From the NCBI GenBank assembly GCA_029448655.1, contig JACCLO010000006.1, forward strand, positions 3,596,001 through 3,660,000: DNA of 64,000 bases, given 5' to 3'. Origin of the DNA: Wolfiporia cocos (Eukaryota > Basidiomycota > Agaricomycetes > Polyporales > Phaeolaceae). Of this stretch, positions 1 through 11,705 are shown one piece after another (within the stretch, counting starts at the first letter, position 1; each line of letters opens with the position of its first letter). The notes below the pieces were generated by a model. It made no database searches. It was not told the origin of the DNA and saw only the letters and a program-made list of their open reading frames with translations. The position numbers and the translations under genes were made by a program.

Positions 1-218
1 CTCAGCAGCATCAGAGAGGGTGGGATCAGAGTGAAGGGACTCGTGTGCTTTGGTCCTGCGGCATTTGTTGTATCTGCAGCTTAATGCATAACTCTGTAAT
101 TCGATAATATTCCGCTATAATGGATAATTCCTCCTCTGTGTCTATAGAATGGCTCGACATGATACTGCGTCAAAAAACAGGGCTCTCATAGATATGTGAT
201 TCCCAGCTATGCCACGCG

Positions 219-674
219 ATGGACCTCATGAATGGAATGGACGTCTTCTTGGCCATCGCGCTGGGACAAGGCAAAACGCTTGTCATGCTTGCACCGCTTC
301 TTGCGGCGCAAGCCCGTAGAGAGTCCCTTATTGCAATTACTATTGTACCAACAAAGATTCTGTCGGTGCAGCAGGTGAGTATATGCGCTGAATCAAATAC
401 TATGCTCATCTTTTATCAGCAAGAGAATGCGCAAAAGCTCGGCATTCGTGCTCTAGCGATCAATGAAGATACGACGAGCCACGCGCGACTTTACCATGAC
501 GACGGGAGACTCGCGATAATGAGCCCCCAAATGCTTGTTAGTGCACGCATGCAGAAGCTCCTTGCAAAACTGGACGTTCGAAAATGCATTCGCTATTTCG
601 CTGTGGACGAGGCGCATTTTTTAAATGAAGAAGGAAGCGAATTTCGAGAGCCTTACCGCGCTATCAGGACCTGA
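219..674 (+). pseudogene. RecQ-like DEAH DNA helicase, N-terminal fragment
   Basis: The frame encodes a Walker A-type GQGKT motif near residue 17 and a DEAH box (VDEAHFLNEEG) near residue 127, followed by a FREPYR segment like the FRPAYR that follows the DEAH box in RecQ helicases. These enzymes unwind DNA with ATP. A 45-nt stretch, 375-419 (GTGAGT to TCAG), is a likely intron read through in frame; removing it joins SVQQ to ENAQKLG, which reads more naturally for this family. The frame stops right after motif II, and no motifs III-VI or C-terminal half were found downstream, so I call it a truncated remnant. No upstream exon was recognised. Confidence 0.6.
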
Positions 675-962
675 TTGCGTTCGACGTCGAGCATCAAATG
701 CGGGAAATGCCTCCGCAGATGTTGAGATAGGCAGCATGTGGTGTGATCCATATGCATTGGAATAATGCACCACAGTAGCATCATTGACTCCCGCTGGGAG
801 TGCTTCGGGAGTTGGGTGTATTGTCGAGCATGCATGTGAGGGCTGCGAAACATCTGTATTGCCATCTATGCCAGAAAACATATTTTCATGGCTACGAGTA
901 GACCATCCCTCGTCCGGATTCACATTGAAAAAGAAGTATCAACCAGCGAGGATGCGTGGTAG

Positions 963-1157
963 AATGAACGAGTATGCAATGCGTTGTGGCGTACGCGTAC
1001 AGAGCTCTGGCTTGAAGATCTGAGATGCGCCCTTGGAACCCGACGAGCCGTCGGCGTATTCAAGGTCCGCTTTCCCACGGGAGGACCTCCCCTCTGGAAT
1101 GATCTCAGCCTCTCTAAGGAAGGAACGACTGTCTTCCTTCCTCGAGAGGCTGTTTTA
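963..1157 (+). other. Short open frame without ATG, unknown; possible gene remnant
   Basis: A 64-codon open stretch between stops reads as protein-like sequence (for example ELWLEDLRCALGTRRAVGVF) but has no start codon and matches nothing I recognise. It lies in a different frame from the helicase remnant and could be a relic exon or chance. A hairpin (1106-1152) lies inside it. Confidence 0.2.
1106..1152. repeat. Imperfect inverted repeat (hairpin)
   Basis: CAGCCTCTC plus AAGGAAGGAA pairs with TTCCTTCCTC plus GAGAGGCTG across a loop of about 8 nt. The stem is about 19 bp with one bulge. Role unknown; it resembles a terminator hairpin in form only. Confidence 0.5.
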
Positions 1158-2291
1158 TGAGCCTAGTAGAGAGGGTGCTTTAGCCGTGAGTTTAAGCGTG
1201 AGTCACGTTTTTCTCGTGACACGTTCCTGAATCACAGTCACGGTCCTGCCTAGCTATGTCCGTATACGAGCTGTTCTATTCCTTTCTGACATAAAAATCC
1301 TCGACCGATCCTTCCGCCATACAAAAGTAGTGGTGGCTAAGTGATTCGCACCATAGGAGCCCGGTAATGACTTTGAAAAGCCAGCCGCGCTAAACCGTTT
1401 CATATTCTAGATCTGCAAATCGTCACTAAGGTAGGGGACGCTAGGAACGGGCACCTTAAGGGTAGCGCCGGTTCCGGCAACGCCCGCTACGTTCACTCGT
1501 AGAACTATTTAATGGATTAGGTATGGATCGTAAACGTTGAACCGCCATTATAAATGGAGAACAGACGAACACGTGAATTGACAGTCCAAGGGAGACGCCC
1601 GAGACGAAGAGGGCAAAGGTATCCCACGCATATGCAAGTAAGTGTAATGGGTGTAGCGGGCATTAAGCGCCTTGCAAAAAGTGTATGTGGACTAGGCAAG
1701 TTCACGCTATAGAGAACCCTCTACTTCGTAGCGGGAATAATCCAATCACGTGATACTTCCCACGGTCAAATCCTGAGGATTCTCCGTCGCCGTATAATAA
1801 TGTATTTCCGGAGGACATAGGGTAGGTGTAGCATGATTCAAATACAGTTTCTGTACTGCAATAATGTAGTTTAAAGCTAATCAAAAGGTGCTATTGCTGT
1901 CTGTGTATGTCACTGAAGTTTACATGAAAGCGCCCATCCCGGTCTGGGAACCAGAATGTTTAGACTTGCCTGATTTGTACCATCACTTGATATACCCCTA
2001 GGCTAGGTGTGGCCAAATCCCAGTGCTTGCGGAATCAAAAATGCGCCAGGAGCCTCAAAATGTGCAGAAAAAGTCAGAACTAAAAATTTCACTTTTTTGG
2101 AAATTGCTTGGTCAATTCTCAACATCACAAGATTTCGCTCAATAGGATTGAAAGAGGACGTCCTTTCCCATCATTCCTATTGAGAAAATGTTGCCCGTGG
2201 TCAATGTCATTAGGGTGGTTGGTATCGGTAGCGCCTTGATTATGTAAGGGGTGCCCGTTCCTGGCGTCCTCTACCTTAGCGTAGTTGAATA
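1158..2291. other. No gene seen
   Basis: Only short open frames in all six frames, none with a recognisable motif. No LTR ends or target duplications were found here. Confidence 0.5.
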
Positions 2292-4119
2292 TCGTCGCCA
2301 CATAGGATCAGCACGATAGATCAGTCCGCAAGATCGCCGAGAAGTCTAATCTGAACATGCGATCATTACGCCCGTGGTGCATATTACCAAGTGTTTGCAC
2401 CCACTGGCAGTCTTGCACGCTCTTCATACACACAGACGGAGTCAACGGTGAAGTACATCCCCACGCATTCACATTCACGAACGGTGAGCCCTAAAAGTAC
2501 ACTTGCTTCATATCTACTCTGTCGGTTTCGCCCAATCTCAAGCAGTCTCCTGCGGGTGTGCCACGAGCTTGACGTTGCTTATACCGGCCTGGAGCTTCTT
2601 CAGCCCATCGATGATGCCTTGCAGGCCGTTGGGCAGCGCCTCGACACGGTTGGGCTATCCCAGATAGTCTAGTCAGAAACAACACCTGCTTTGGCGTGAT
2701 CATCCGTACCTTGATGGAGCCATTCTCGAGCAGCCTAGTGAGCTGCTTGTACAAGCTCGCGCCAGTAGCACGGTTTTCTGAGGCATTGACAACCCCATAG
2801 ACATTTACAATCTTCTTGTCGCTGGTCCGCTTCGACTCGGGGATGGAATTCGCAAGAACAAGGAGAAGAGTGCCCCCGGAGGAGACCAGGTCATAAGCGG
2901 CGACCTGTGTGTCCGCCTCCGAGATCGCGTCGTAGACGATCTGGATGGATGCACTGGTGATGCTCGACACTTGCGCTTTCAGTTGCTCAGCGGAGAGCTT
3001 GCGGTCGAGGACGTGCGTGGCTCCCAGGCCGCGCAGGTAGTCAGCGTTGGTCAGAGATGCAGTAGTGATGATGGGGCTGAATCCTGCGAGCTTCGCGACC
3101 TGGATCACTGTGCGTGGTGTTGACACATATCGACGGAGTCGTGAAGTAATGACACATACCATATTGGCCGACTGAGCTGGCCCCGCCAAAGATGACAATT
3201 GGCTGTCCGGCGTAGCGTCCGCTTCCATTCTCCTCCCATGGGGGGTACAAACCGGCACTGTTCGACTTGTCTTGGTTGAAAAGGCCAAGCGCAGCGGTAG
3301 CCAATCCAGCGGGGACAGTGGCTGCTTGGTCGAAGGAGAGTGAACTGGCAATCTATGCGGTGTTGTGAGCCGTGAGGACTAGAGATTCCGCGTGTGCGAC
3401 TAACCTTGGCAGTAACGTCAGCATTCGCGAGAGCATACTGCTGGAAGCCGGAAAACTCGTTGTTACCTATAATTCCTTGGTTCAGGCTGAGAAAAGGTGA
3501 GTATTGTGTGCACTAGATGAAGGGGGCCGTCACATACACCCTGTCGCCTTTGGCGAATCCGGTCACGCCCTCGCCGACCGCCTCAATGGTCCCGGCGATG
3601 TCGTTACCCAAGACAGAAGGGAATTTCTCGATGAAAAGCCCTTTTGCTTGGATTTTCCAGTCGAGGGGGTTCAGAGCGGCAGACTGGATTTTAATCAGCA
3701 CTTGCCCAGGGCCAGGCTTGGGAATGGGCGTGGTGCCGACGGCAAACGAGCCCTGCTTAGCGGTAAGGAGCAACGATTTCTGAGACATTGTGGTGGCAGT
3801 GGTACTTGGCGGTTGGCGGGGAGTGTGGTATGAGCTGATGGGGGACCAACGCAAGTGCTGCCCTTATAGATGTGTCCTGGTGCGCCTTCGAGACTGTTCC
3901 ACACTGGGTGTAAGGAGGCATACGCGTCGACTCTCATGGGATTGTGCAATCGCAATTGCTAAGAGCGCGTCCAGACCGTGCATAATGGGCCCCGCAGCGC
4001 GTCTATGCGACGGTGGCTTAGTGAGACTCGTACAAGAGGAGCGCGCGCGTCGTACGGAGCACCAAAATGTGCGCGGGATTAGTCAGTCATGGCGGGAGGT
4101 GATGTGGGTGCGCGCACCT
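2292..4119. repeat. Left arm of a large inverted duplication
   Basis: This arm, read in reverse complement, matches 5511-7315 closely, including the whole oxidoreductase gene with its four introns and promoter. Arm limits were set by eye where similarity fades (CGTCGCCACATAGGATCAG at the outer edge, CATCACCTCCCGCC at the inner). The spacer between arms is about 1.4 kb. Confidence 0.8.
2538..3788 (-). CDS. MDR-family NAD(P)H-dependent oxidoreductase (zinc-type alcohol dehydrogenase-like / enoyl reductase-like), copy A
   Basis: Five exons: 3788-3538, 3486-3405, 3352-3160, 3107-2710 and 2654-2538. The introns are 51, 52, 52 and 55 nt with GT-AG ends. The spliced frame is 1041 nt, 346 residues, the usual size for medium-chain dehydrogenases/reductases. 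The N-terminal GroES-like part contains NPLDWKIQ and PSVLGNDIAGT; the nucleotide-binding motif GGASSVGQY is near residue 170; the protein ends KLVAHPQETA. The usual catalytic zinc ligands are not evident, so it fits the non-zinc quinone/enoyl reductase-like branch (ToxD/trans-enoyl reductase type). Substrate unknown. The ATG was chosen because it opens MSQKSLLLTAKQG, conserved in copy B. It is divergent from copy B, 2.06 kb away. Confidence 0.85.
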
Positions 4120-5510
4120 GAGGTTAGCGACGTGAATATCGACGCGTCGGGTGAGCGCTTCTGCCCGGCCATGATGAGGACACGACAATTCGTCGCGTGG
4201 GGTGCCATCACTGCGTGAAGCTGCCGGTTTTCTGATGCCTAGAACTTGGTCAGAACTTGTGGATTCTGAACAGATTCTGAAGAAATTCTGGACAGATCAC
4301 AACATCATCGGAATACATCCGGAATCTGCATATTTATGACACATTTCTGACACATTCTCGGATTGATCTGGTCAGTGAGCCATTGATAGGTTATCTGATT
4401 ATGTAAATACATAAGTTGACGCGTATAAAATCGCCGTTGGTATACATAAGTAGCTATATTGTTATCCTCATTTAACCTAAGCTGGCTACTGACGTCACGA
4501 ACCAAACTCTGACTTCAACTTGTCTTCGGCTTCGGTCTGCATCCTTCGGTTCCTCCTTCGCCAAGTCCCTCTCCTCCTCTGTCAGTAGGTGCAGCAATTC
4601 TGCGGATTGCGACATGTATATGCTGCGTCGAAGGGTATGCGAGCTTGTCATGCCCTGACATATGTATCTCATCAATGGCCACGATTCCTAACAGTCAGAG
4701 GCTGTCGTGCCACAGCGTCAAGTTCTCGCCGATGAGCGAACACTTCCACCGGAGCGGATTTTCTCTACGATTTTTCTATAAGGAGTAGTTTTGCTTGTAC
4801 AAAAGTAGCGGCAGCTAGTTGCCTCGCACCATAGTTGATGGGAGCGCCCGACGATTGACGACAGTGGCGCATCAGGGCGCTTGGTCACGCGGAATAATAG
4901 AATACAGCATAGCATTTCGTTTGAAATAGCCGCGGATCCGGCCGGCGAGTAGACAATCGCGTGGAAGCGATCCATGAGCGTTCTTGATTGCAACCAACCC
5001 ACACCTGCGCTGCTATACAAGATCAAGAACTACATCGATATCCTTCTTTGTGTAGGATCAATACGCTGGACGAGACTGCCTGAAAGAACTGCTTGGACTG
5101 GCGCTGTACCTTGCTGCTTCTGGGACCTCGTGTAGATCTGGAACCTGGATAGTTTAGTCAGCGACTGAAAGAATTCCGAAATATGTGAAGCATGGGCATA
5201 CAGAAGGCCTGTTGTGGAAGGACCATTGCGTGTGCACTCTTAGTCGTGCTTTCTTGCGTTATCGACATAGCTGGCCGCTGGGCTGAGCGCATCTTCACAT
5301 TTGCTTCATGAGATGTTGCGGAGTATCGAGGCTAGACTCCTGACAGACTTTCGCGTTGCTCATCTCGCGCAATGGTCCCGCAGGCAGCAGATGCTGCTCT
5401 TCACAGCATCCAAGGAGGCCATCGAGTGCTCTTCTGCAGGCTACAGAGACTTGTATGGTACTCGTTGATGTTCTCAGGATTATCTGGAATGACTGCGGCC
5501 TGTGTCTGGG
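4120..5510. other. Spacer between the inverted gene copies; no gene seen
   Basis: AT-richer DNA with only short open frames and no recognised protein. Because both genes face away from this region, it may contain both promoters, although each arm also carries about 300 bp of shared upstream sequence. Confidence 0.45.
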
Positions 5511-7315
5511 CACAGCGCGCACGCACATCACCTCCCGCCATGACTGACTAATCTCGCGCGCATTCTGTTCTTCGGTACGACGCGCGCGCTCCCAGAGCCT
5601 CTCATGGGACGAGTCTCACTAAGCCACCGTCGCATAGACGCGCTGCGGTCCATTTACGCACGATCCAGGCGTATTCTTAGCAATTGCGATTGCACAATCC
5701 CATGAGTCGACGCGTACGCCTCCTTACATCCAGTGTGGAATAATCTTGAAGGCGCACCTGGGCACATTATAAGGGCAGCACTTGCGTTAGTCCCCCGTCA
5801 GCTCATACCACACTCCCCGCCAACCGCCAAGTACCACTGCCGCCACAATGTCTCAGAAATCGCTGCTCCTTACCGCTAAGCAGGGCTCGTTTGCCGTCGG
5901 CACCACGCCCATTCCCAAGCCTGGCCCTGGGCAAGTGCTGATTAAAATCCAGTCTGCCGCTTTGAACCCCGTCGACTGGAAAATTCAAGCATATGGGCTT
6001 TTCATCGAGAAATTCCCTTCTGTCCTGGGTGGTGACATCGCCGGAACTATCGAGGCGGTCGGTGAGGGCGTGACCGGATTCGCCAAAGGCGACAGGGTGT
6101 ATGTGACGGCCCCCTTCACCTAGTGCACGCATATACTCACCTTTTCTCAGCCTGAACCAAGGAACTCGCGGCGACAACAACGAGTTTTCCGGCTTCCAGC
6201 AGTATGCTCTCGCGAATGCTGACGTTACTGCCAAGGTTAGTCGTACACGCGGAATATCTAGTCCTCACGGCTCACAACACCGCATAGATTGCCAGTTCAC
6301 TCTCCTTCGACCAAGCAGCCACTGTCCCTCTTGGACTGGCTACCGCTGCGGTCGGTCTTTTCAACCAAGGCAAGTCGAATAGTGCCGGTTTGTACCCCCC
6401 ATGGGAGGAGAATGGAAGCGGACGCTACGCCGGACAGCCAATTGTCATCTTTGGCGGGGCCAGCTCAGTCGGCCAATATGGTATGTGTCATTACTTCACG
6501 ACTCCGCCGATATGTGTCGACACCACGCACAGTGATCCAGGTCGCGAAGCTCGCAGGATTCAGCCCCATCATCACTACTGCATCTCTGACCAACGCTGAC
6601 TACCTGCGCGGCCTGGGAGCCACGCACGTCCTCGACCGCAAGCTCTCCGCTGAGCAACTGAAAGCGCAAGTGTCGAGCATCACCAGTGCATCCATCCAGA
6701 TCGTCTACGACGCGATCTCGGAGGCGGATACGCAGGTCGCCGCTTATGACCTGGTCTCATCCGGGGGCACTCTTGTCCTCGTGCTCGCGAACTCTATCCC
6801 CGAGTCGAAGCGGACCAGCGACAGGAAGATCGTGAACGTTTTCGGGAACGTCAATGCCCCGGACAATCGTGCTACGGGTGCCAGCTTGTACAAGCAGCTC
6901 ACTAGGCTGCTCGAGAATGGCTCCATCAAGGTACGGATGATCACGCCGAAGCAGGCACTGTTTCTGACTAGATCATCTGGAATAGCCCAACCGTGTCGAA
7001 GTGCTGCCCAACGGCTTGCAAGGCATCATCGATGGGCTGAAGAAGCTCCAGGCCGGTATAAGCAACGTCAAGCTCGTGGCACACCCGCAGGAGACTGCTT
7101 GAGATTGGGCGAAGCCGAGTAGATATGAAGCAAGTGTACTTTTAGGGCTCACCGTTCGTGAATGTGAATGCGTGGGGATGTACTTCACCGTTGATTCCGT
7201 CTGTGTGTATGAAGAGCGTGCAAGACTGGGGTGGGTGCAGGCGTAACGTTACGCCGATCGCATGTTCAGATTAGACTTCTTAGCGATCTTGAGGACTGAT
7301 CCTATGTGGCGACGA
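5511..7315. repeat. Right arm of the large inverted duplication
   Basis: Reverse-complement partner of 2292-4119. Differences are scattered substitutions and small indels; one 3-nt indel adds one residue to exon 2 of copy B. Confidence 0.8.
5848..7102 (+). CDS. MDR-family NAD(P)H-dependent oxidoreductase, copy B
   Basis: Five exons: 5848-6098, 6151-6235, 6288-6480, 6533-6930 and 6986-7102, with GT-AG introns at the same places as copy A. The spliced frame is 1044 nt, 347 residues. It keeps NPVDWKIQ, PSVLGGDIAGT, the Rossmann-type GGASSVGQY and the C-terminal KLVAHPQETA. Differences from copy A include PV for PL, QAY for QAK, GGD for GND and one extra residue in exon 2 (NQGTRGDNNEF). Both copies keep the frame across every junction, which suggests both were under selection until recently. 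Function beyond NAD(P)H-dependent reduction cannot be read. Confidence 0.85.
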
Positions 7316-8130
7316 TTTTCATGACTACTAGCGTGACAATATGAAATGGTAATGGTCTAGCACAGCTGGCTTATTCAAAGTCGTTACCATCAACGGTCGT
7401 TGCCGTTAGTATTGCCGCGGTTCAGCTCGGCTCGGCTCGGCTCGGCTCCTGACGGCTTTGGACCTTGAGCGGCTCAGGTATCTGCGGCTCGGCATAGACT
7501 GCACGCGGCTTAGCTTGACTCGAGGCAGCTTCGGCTCAAGCTGTAGCTCACAGCGTCTAGCAGCTAGCTCGGCGACAGATAGGAATGGTGTATTTTACAG
7601 CGTATCGATGGCTATCTATATGTGCGAATATCGCTTTTTGAGTATATCAGTACAAATGTCTATGGTCCTGGACAAATCTGAGTACGTGTACTGGTCGAGT
7701 TAGCAAGAATCCGACAATTAATAAATGGCGTGTAGAATATGGCTTACAATGATTGCATATGCTGCTGTATATTAAGTGCTCTGGTCTAAGTATGTATCAC
7801 TGGAGGTTAGCTCTTGTCGTCAAATGAGCATGCTTAGCAGTACTCACTGCATAGACGTTTGCATGTTTCAGCAGACCATGGGACCAAAGGCATTGTGCAA
7901 TCTTGGAGAGCTAATGCATCAGCAAAGTGCGAGACCGTAGATCTACTCGTAGTGATGTGCCGGCCCGGCCCGGCCTGAAAGCCCCCGGCTTTGGCCCGGC
8001 TTTGGACGGCCTTGGCTTTTCTTTTCCATCGGCAAAACGCAAACTCTCATATCTAGTCCGCTAACTATTGTGAATAGCAGCTCGGTAGATATGCATAGAT
8101 ACGAGCAGATACTACGTGCAGGGTACTTGC
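7316..8130. repeat. GC-rich repetitive tract of the GGCCCGG family
   Basis: Contains a pentamer array GCTCG repeated nearly five times (7425-7448), further GGCTC-rich sequence to about 7560, and a GGCCCGGCCCGGCC block near 7960-8030. The block and the following TAGATACGAGCAGAT sequence resemble parts of the fold-back element at 22.2-23.2 kb, so this is probably a relative. No gene seen. Confidence 0.4.
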
Positions 8131-8350
8131 AGGATCAATGAGGACCGAAATATATTTTGTAGGATCAACAAGGACCGAAATACTATTTACAGGATCAATG
8201 AGGACCAACATGCTATTTCCAGGATCAACGAGGATCGAGATAATATTAATAGGATCAACGAGGACCGAAATGTCAAATTGCAGGATCATAGAGGATGGAT
8301 ATATTAATTGCAGGATTAAAGAGGATGGACATATTCATTACAGGACTAAT
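8131..8350 (+). repeat. 30-bp minisatellite, about seven units
   Basis: Units begin AGGATCAAYGAGGACCGA and are spaced 30 nt apart (8131, 8161, 8191, 8221, 8251, 8281, 8311), with drift in the last two. The period is a multiple of three, so both strands give open repeats, but there is no sign of a real gene. A second copy in the opposite orientation lies at 24905-25070. Confidence 0.75.
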
Positions 8351-8824
8351 GGCACAGCGATACCAATGGCAGTCACAAGACACATGAATTTACTCAGTAA
8401 TATGCATAGTCCCTCAGAGAGCATGTAAAACAGAAGCTCATGTATTCATGCACAATAGTTCAGTTACAACTACCATACACGTAAGGATTGAATGGCTTTG
8501 TTGAAGCAAGGTGGACATCTTTGACGGTGCCCCGCCGAGTATAGGTGCCAGTACAGATCAGTTACTTCCCGCTAAAGCACATGAAGCCGGGCATGCATAG
8601 TATGAGAGGTGTCTGGGTATCTGATCATGAGCATGACGTGGCTCCCATCCGATTTGGTAAGTCTCTTACTTGATCAGGCAACCCTTTGCGTCATACTTTG
8701 TAATCTGTCATACTTTTAGTCGGCTCTTGAATCTTGCCAAGTCCCATAAAAACTAGCTCTTAGATTTTTCCTTCTTCTCTTCAACCCATATCGTCCTCTT
8801 GACGCCTCAAGTGCAGGCTGTTAC
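8351..8824. other. No gene seen
   Basis: No recognisable ORF, LTR end or repeat. GTTAC at its right edge (8820-8824) is the target duplication of the solo LTR that follows. Confidence 0.5.
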
Positions 8825-8964
8825 TGTCACAAGCCGATTTTCTCCAACTTGCTTGCGACTAGGGACAACCCTTATCTTATCTAAGCGCCCGCCTATACAT
8901 CACGTGCAAGGACCCCGAACACCCCACATGTGCCTACACAGACCCCGGACACCCTTGATGTGGC

Positions 8965-9660
8965 TGTCACAGATTTGGGACATGCCACTATTTTTCCCGT
9001 ATTTTTACCTATTTATCTGGTATTTCTACGACCTTGTAGACATTTACGCTGCTAAGCGCCCGTCTACACGTACACGCAACCAAACAACACGTACACAACG
9101 CGGTATACGTCCACCTGTCATAACAACACGTACATAACACGTTTGTACGCGTCAATGACTCAGCGGACTAACCTCCGGTGTCACGCGCCTTACTCATATC
9201 CCGATATCGGGCTATGTCAGTACATTTGGATAAGCGGCCCGCTCGTTATCACATGCCAATGCCCTTAACGATTACTCATATCCCGATCCCGGTATATAGT
9301 TATCACGTGCATGGCTTACTAACGTAGCAACGCCACTTCCACAACATGGACCTACGGTCCTAACAACGTTTCTTACTGGTGCGGCCATTACCGGCGCACA
9401 TGGTCTACTGTAGTTTACGACTTAGCTGTATTAGTTATGTCTGCGCACAGACCGTCTTCATGTTTGGCTCTCTTACTGGTAACCAAACAATGCATGTATA
9501 TAAGTAGGGCTATCGCTACGATAAGCCTTAGATTTGTTCTCTGCTATCGCATAGTCACATAACATCTCTACTGCGCCTACAAGCGTTCCTCACCAGCTTC
9601 AACAACTCCTTCAAGTCGTTATCAAGCTAAAGCGTGAGTCCCACAACCTTGTTTGTGTCA
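8965..9660 (+). repeat. E1 5' LTR
   Basis: TGTCACAG...TTTGTGTCA, 696 bp. Carries the TATA box and the inferred start of transcription. Confidence 0.95.
9497..9540 (+). promoter_or_regulatory. E1 LTR TATA box and inferred transcript start
   Basis: TATATAAG lies at 9497-9504. AGATTTGTTCT (9530-9540), 33 nt downstream, is the exact reverse complement of the primer site inside the LTR, so the transcript 5' end is inferred at about 9530. Confidence 0.65.
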
Positions 9661-9662
9661 TA

Positions 9663-9673
9663 AGAACAAATCT
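9663..9673 (+). promoter_or_regulatory. E1 primer-binding site (self-priming, Tf1 type)
   Basis: AGAACAAATCT starts 2 nt after the 5' LTR. It pairs over exactly 11 nt with 9530-9540 in the LTR, and the bases on either side do not pair. Tf1 of fission yeast folds the first 11 nt of its own mRNA back as the primer; this layout matches. Confidence 0.75.
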
Positions 9674-10703
9674 GCCCCCTACCCCCGCCCTTGCGCTTGC
9701 GCTTGGGCCTGGGTTTCTATCCTACAGGGGCTATTACTCGTTGCTGCGCACATCCCTACTCTTGACAAAGAGTTAGGGGTGATAGTTGAGATCTGGGGGA
9801 TACATCGTCATCCTCGGCAGAGGATTGACAACCAGGGAAGCCACACCGCCTTTTTAGGCAGGAGGCCTACCTAACCCGGACTCCAGGGTTAAGGAGACAT
9901 GGTCCTCGCTGACAAGCTTGGACCATGCGCGGTTAAGACCCGCCTGTGGAGAAAAGGGGACGGTCTGCCTGTGTGCGCCCAACCCCCTGTCATGGCAAGC
10001 GCTGTTCAGCGCCCCATCACTATCCGCAGGGTCATCAGTATGATGGCATGGGAATTTTCCAAAGCCGCCTCCCAGGCGTAAGGGACCTGCTTTGAACCCG
10101 TTATGGGAAAAGCAGTGAGGGGGGTGACGTAAAAAATCACCCTGCCATAGGTCACTCGCGGTAGCCAATAGCATAAGTCCTACGGGCAGCTCGGCGTGCG
10201 AGCATGGGTTAAACGGATTTGGGGCCCCATTGGAAGAGAAGCGCGTGGCCCACTCCTTCGGGATGTGGAGCGCTGCTTTCTCGCGATCTTAGATCGACGA
10301 TGGTTTTTTAGCCCTGATGTGACACCCATGTGGCTACAGACGGCAACCTCATTGTTGAAGCATGGACAGGCTAAGGGGTGTAAAATCCCAGCCACTTTCC
10401 GGCATCGTCCCTCCGGGGCGGTGTCGTGTATCCGATTCCCAATCATCTGACCCAGGAACCGGCCTGGCAGTCAGCAACTCTACCCCTGGAGTCGGCGCCT
10501 CTGACCGTTAGGGTCATGCGAATATCCGCGCCGTCTCGGCACAGGGTTTGCGCGCAACATAAGAGTAATTATGCCCCGTAGTACACCTTCTTTGCTCCTG
10601 AAAAGGAGTCCACTACCCTACCTTACATAATCCCTTTTATTCCTGTTCTTGGACGTATCACTGGGAAACTTTGTTTCTCATGAAGGCTGCACTTTCTAGA
10701 ATC
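9674..10703 (+). other. E1 untranslated leader
   Basis: About 1 kb without a credible gene. Contains short inverted repeats, including CTCCTGAAAAGGAG near 10596-10609, a 5-bp stem closed by a GAAA loop. Likely packaging or translation-control RNA; function not shown. Confidence 0.45.
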
Positions 10704-11603
10704 ATGCCCCGCGTTACCCGTCGCACTCGTGGCTCCTCCACTGCCCCTTACGTCAAACCGGCGAAGCGGTCTCTTCTCAGCCGCATCGACACCGCCGATA
10801 TTCCTCGGGCAGAGGACGTCACGTACACTCTTCCTGTAAAGGAAGATTACACCGGGAAGCTCCATCTTTGGGAGATTCCCGTCCACATGCCAAAACACAT
10901 CGCTGAGGCTGGGAAACCCGCTCCTCGACCTCCTAAGCCAGTTCCGCTCGCTAAGCGTATCTGGACAGAGGAAGAGAAGCTAGCGCAATCCATTACCGCC
11001 ATGGAGAACCTAATCGAACTCCGCGAAATCAACAAACTTAAGCTCGCCCGCGATAAGCTGAATAAGCGAATCGCCGCCAAACAAGCCGCTAAGGAAGCCA
11101 AGCAAGCAGCTTCTTCACTGGCCCTCCGTCTCTCCAGCCCGGCGGCCGGACCTTCCGTTCCGGCCAATCACAAGATTCTCGACCCTTCCCTCGTCTTCGG
11201 GAAGAAGAAGCCTCTCCAAGCATGCGATCAAGTTATTCCCATGCTAGAAGGCACTCTCACTCGTCTCACGCCTCTCGCCAACCACCCCCCTAATTACCCA
11301 GGCTTCCATATGGAAAACGATATGCGTTTCCACACTATGGTAGTAGAATTGGAGGACTTGGTGGATAACGTAAAGGATAGAGCGAGACGGGGAAGGATCA
11401 CCAATAGAGACTGGAGAATTATGAAAAAGTACTGTAAACAGCTCGGCAGTATTTCCTTTTTGGATTGGCGTACGGACTTAGCTCGTATCGTAGCAGAATG
11501 CGTAGCGCTACATATTACTTTTGCCTTCGGTGTAACACCACCTGACAAGGTGGCAGGGCCCTCGACTACTTCGGTAGAAGAGGATATACTCGCGATTGTG
11601 TAG
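10704..11603 (+). CDS. E1 ORF0: accessory protein upstream of gag, unknown function
   Basis: 299 residues from an ATG giving MPRVTRRTRGS; an in-frame ATG at 10680 is the alternative. I chose 10704 because the E2 counterpart also starts MP followed by a basic stretch. Features: basic N terminus, a charged helical region rich in K, E and A (about residues 90-145, likely coiled coil), a Pro/Ser-rich linker, and an acidic-basic C-terminal region (VVELEDLVDNVKD, then NRDWRIMKKY). No zinc knuckle, protease or membrane segment. It lies between the leader and gag, 102 nt before the gag ATG, on the same inferred transcript. I know no standard Gypsy gene in this position; an RNA-binding or particle role is only a guess. 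Confidence 0.65.
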   Translation: MPRVTRRTRGSSTAPYVKPAKRSLLSRIDTADIPRAEDVTYTLPVKEDYTGKLHLWEIPVHMPKHIAEAGKPAPRPPKPVPLAKRIWTEEEKLAQSITAMENLIELREINKLKLARDKLNKRIAAKQAAKEAKQAASSLALRLSSPAAGPSVPANHKILDPSLVFGKKKPLQACDQVIPMLEGTLTRLTPLANHPPNYPGFHMENDMRFHTMVVELEDLVDNVKDRARRGRITNRDWRIMKKYCKQLGSISFLDWRTDLARIVAECVALHITFAFGVTPPDKVAGPSTTSVEEDILAIV

Positions 11604-11705
11604 TAGCAATACTATCGTCTTTTAACTCTGAAATAGAGTGCGAGTGTGATCTATAACGAAAGTTGCAGCTTTCAAAACCAGTCCCTTCTTAAAGAATCTA
11701 AGACA

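Noticed and set aside
3504..3833. Plus-strand frame over exon 1 of oxidoreductase copy A, and the matching minus-strand frame 5803-6234 over copy B
   Set aside because: Antisense to a spliced gene with conserved junctions; it appears in both copies only because the arms are duplicated.
8131..8350. Regular 30-bp units that might suggest a CRISPR array
   Set aside because: Units abut without unique spacers, drift gradually, and lie in eukaryotic DNA; it is a minisatellite.
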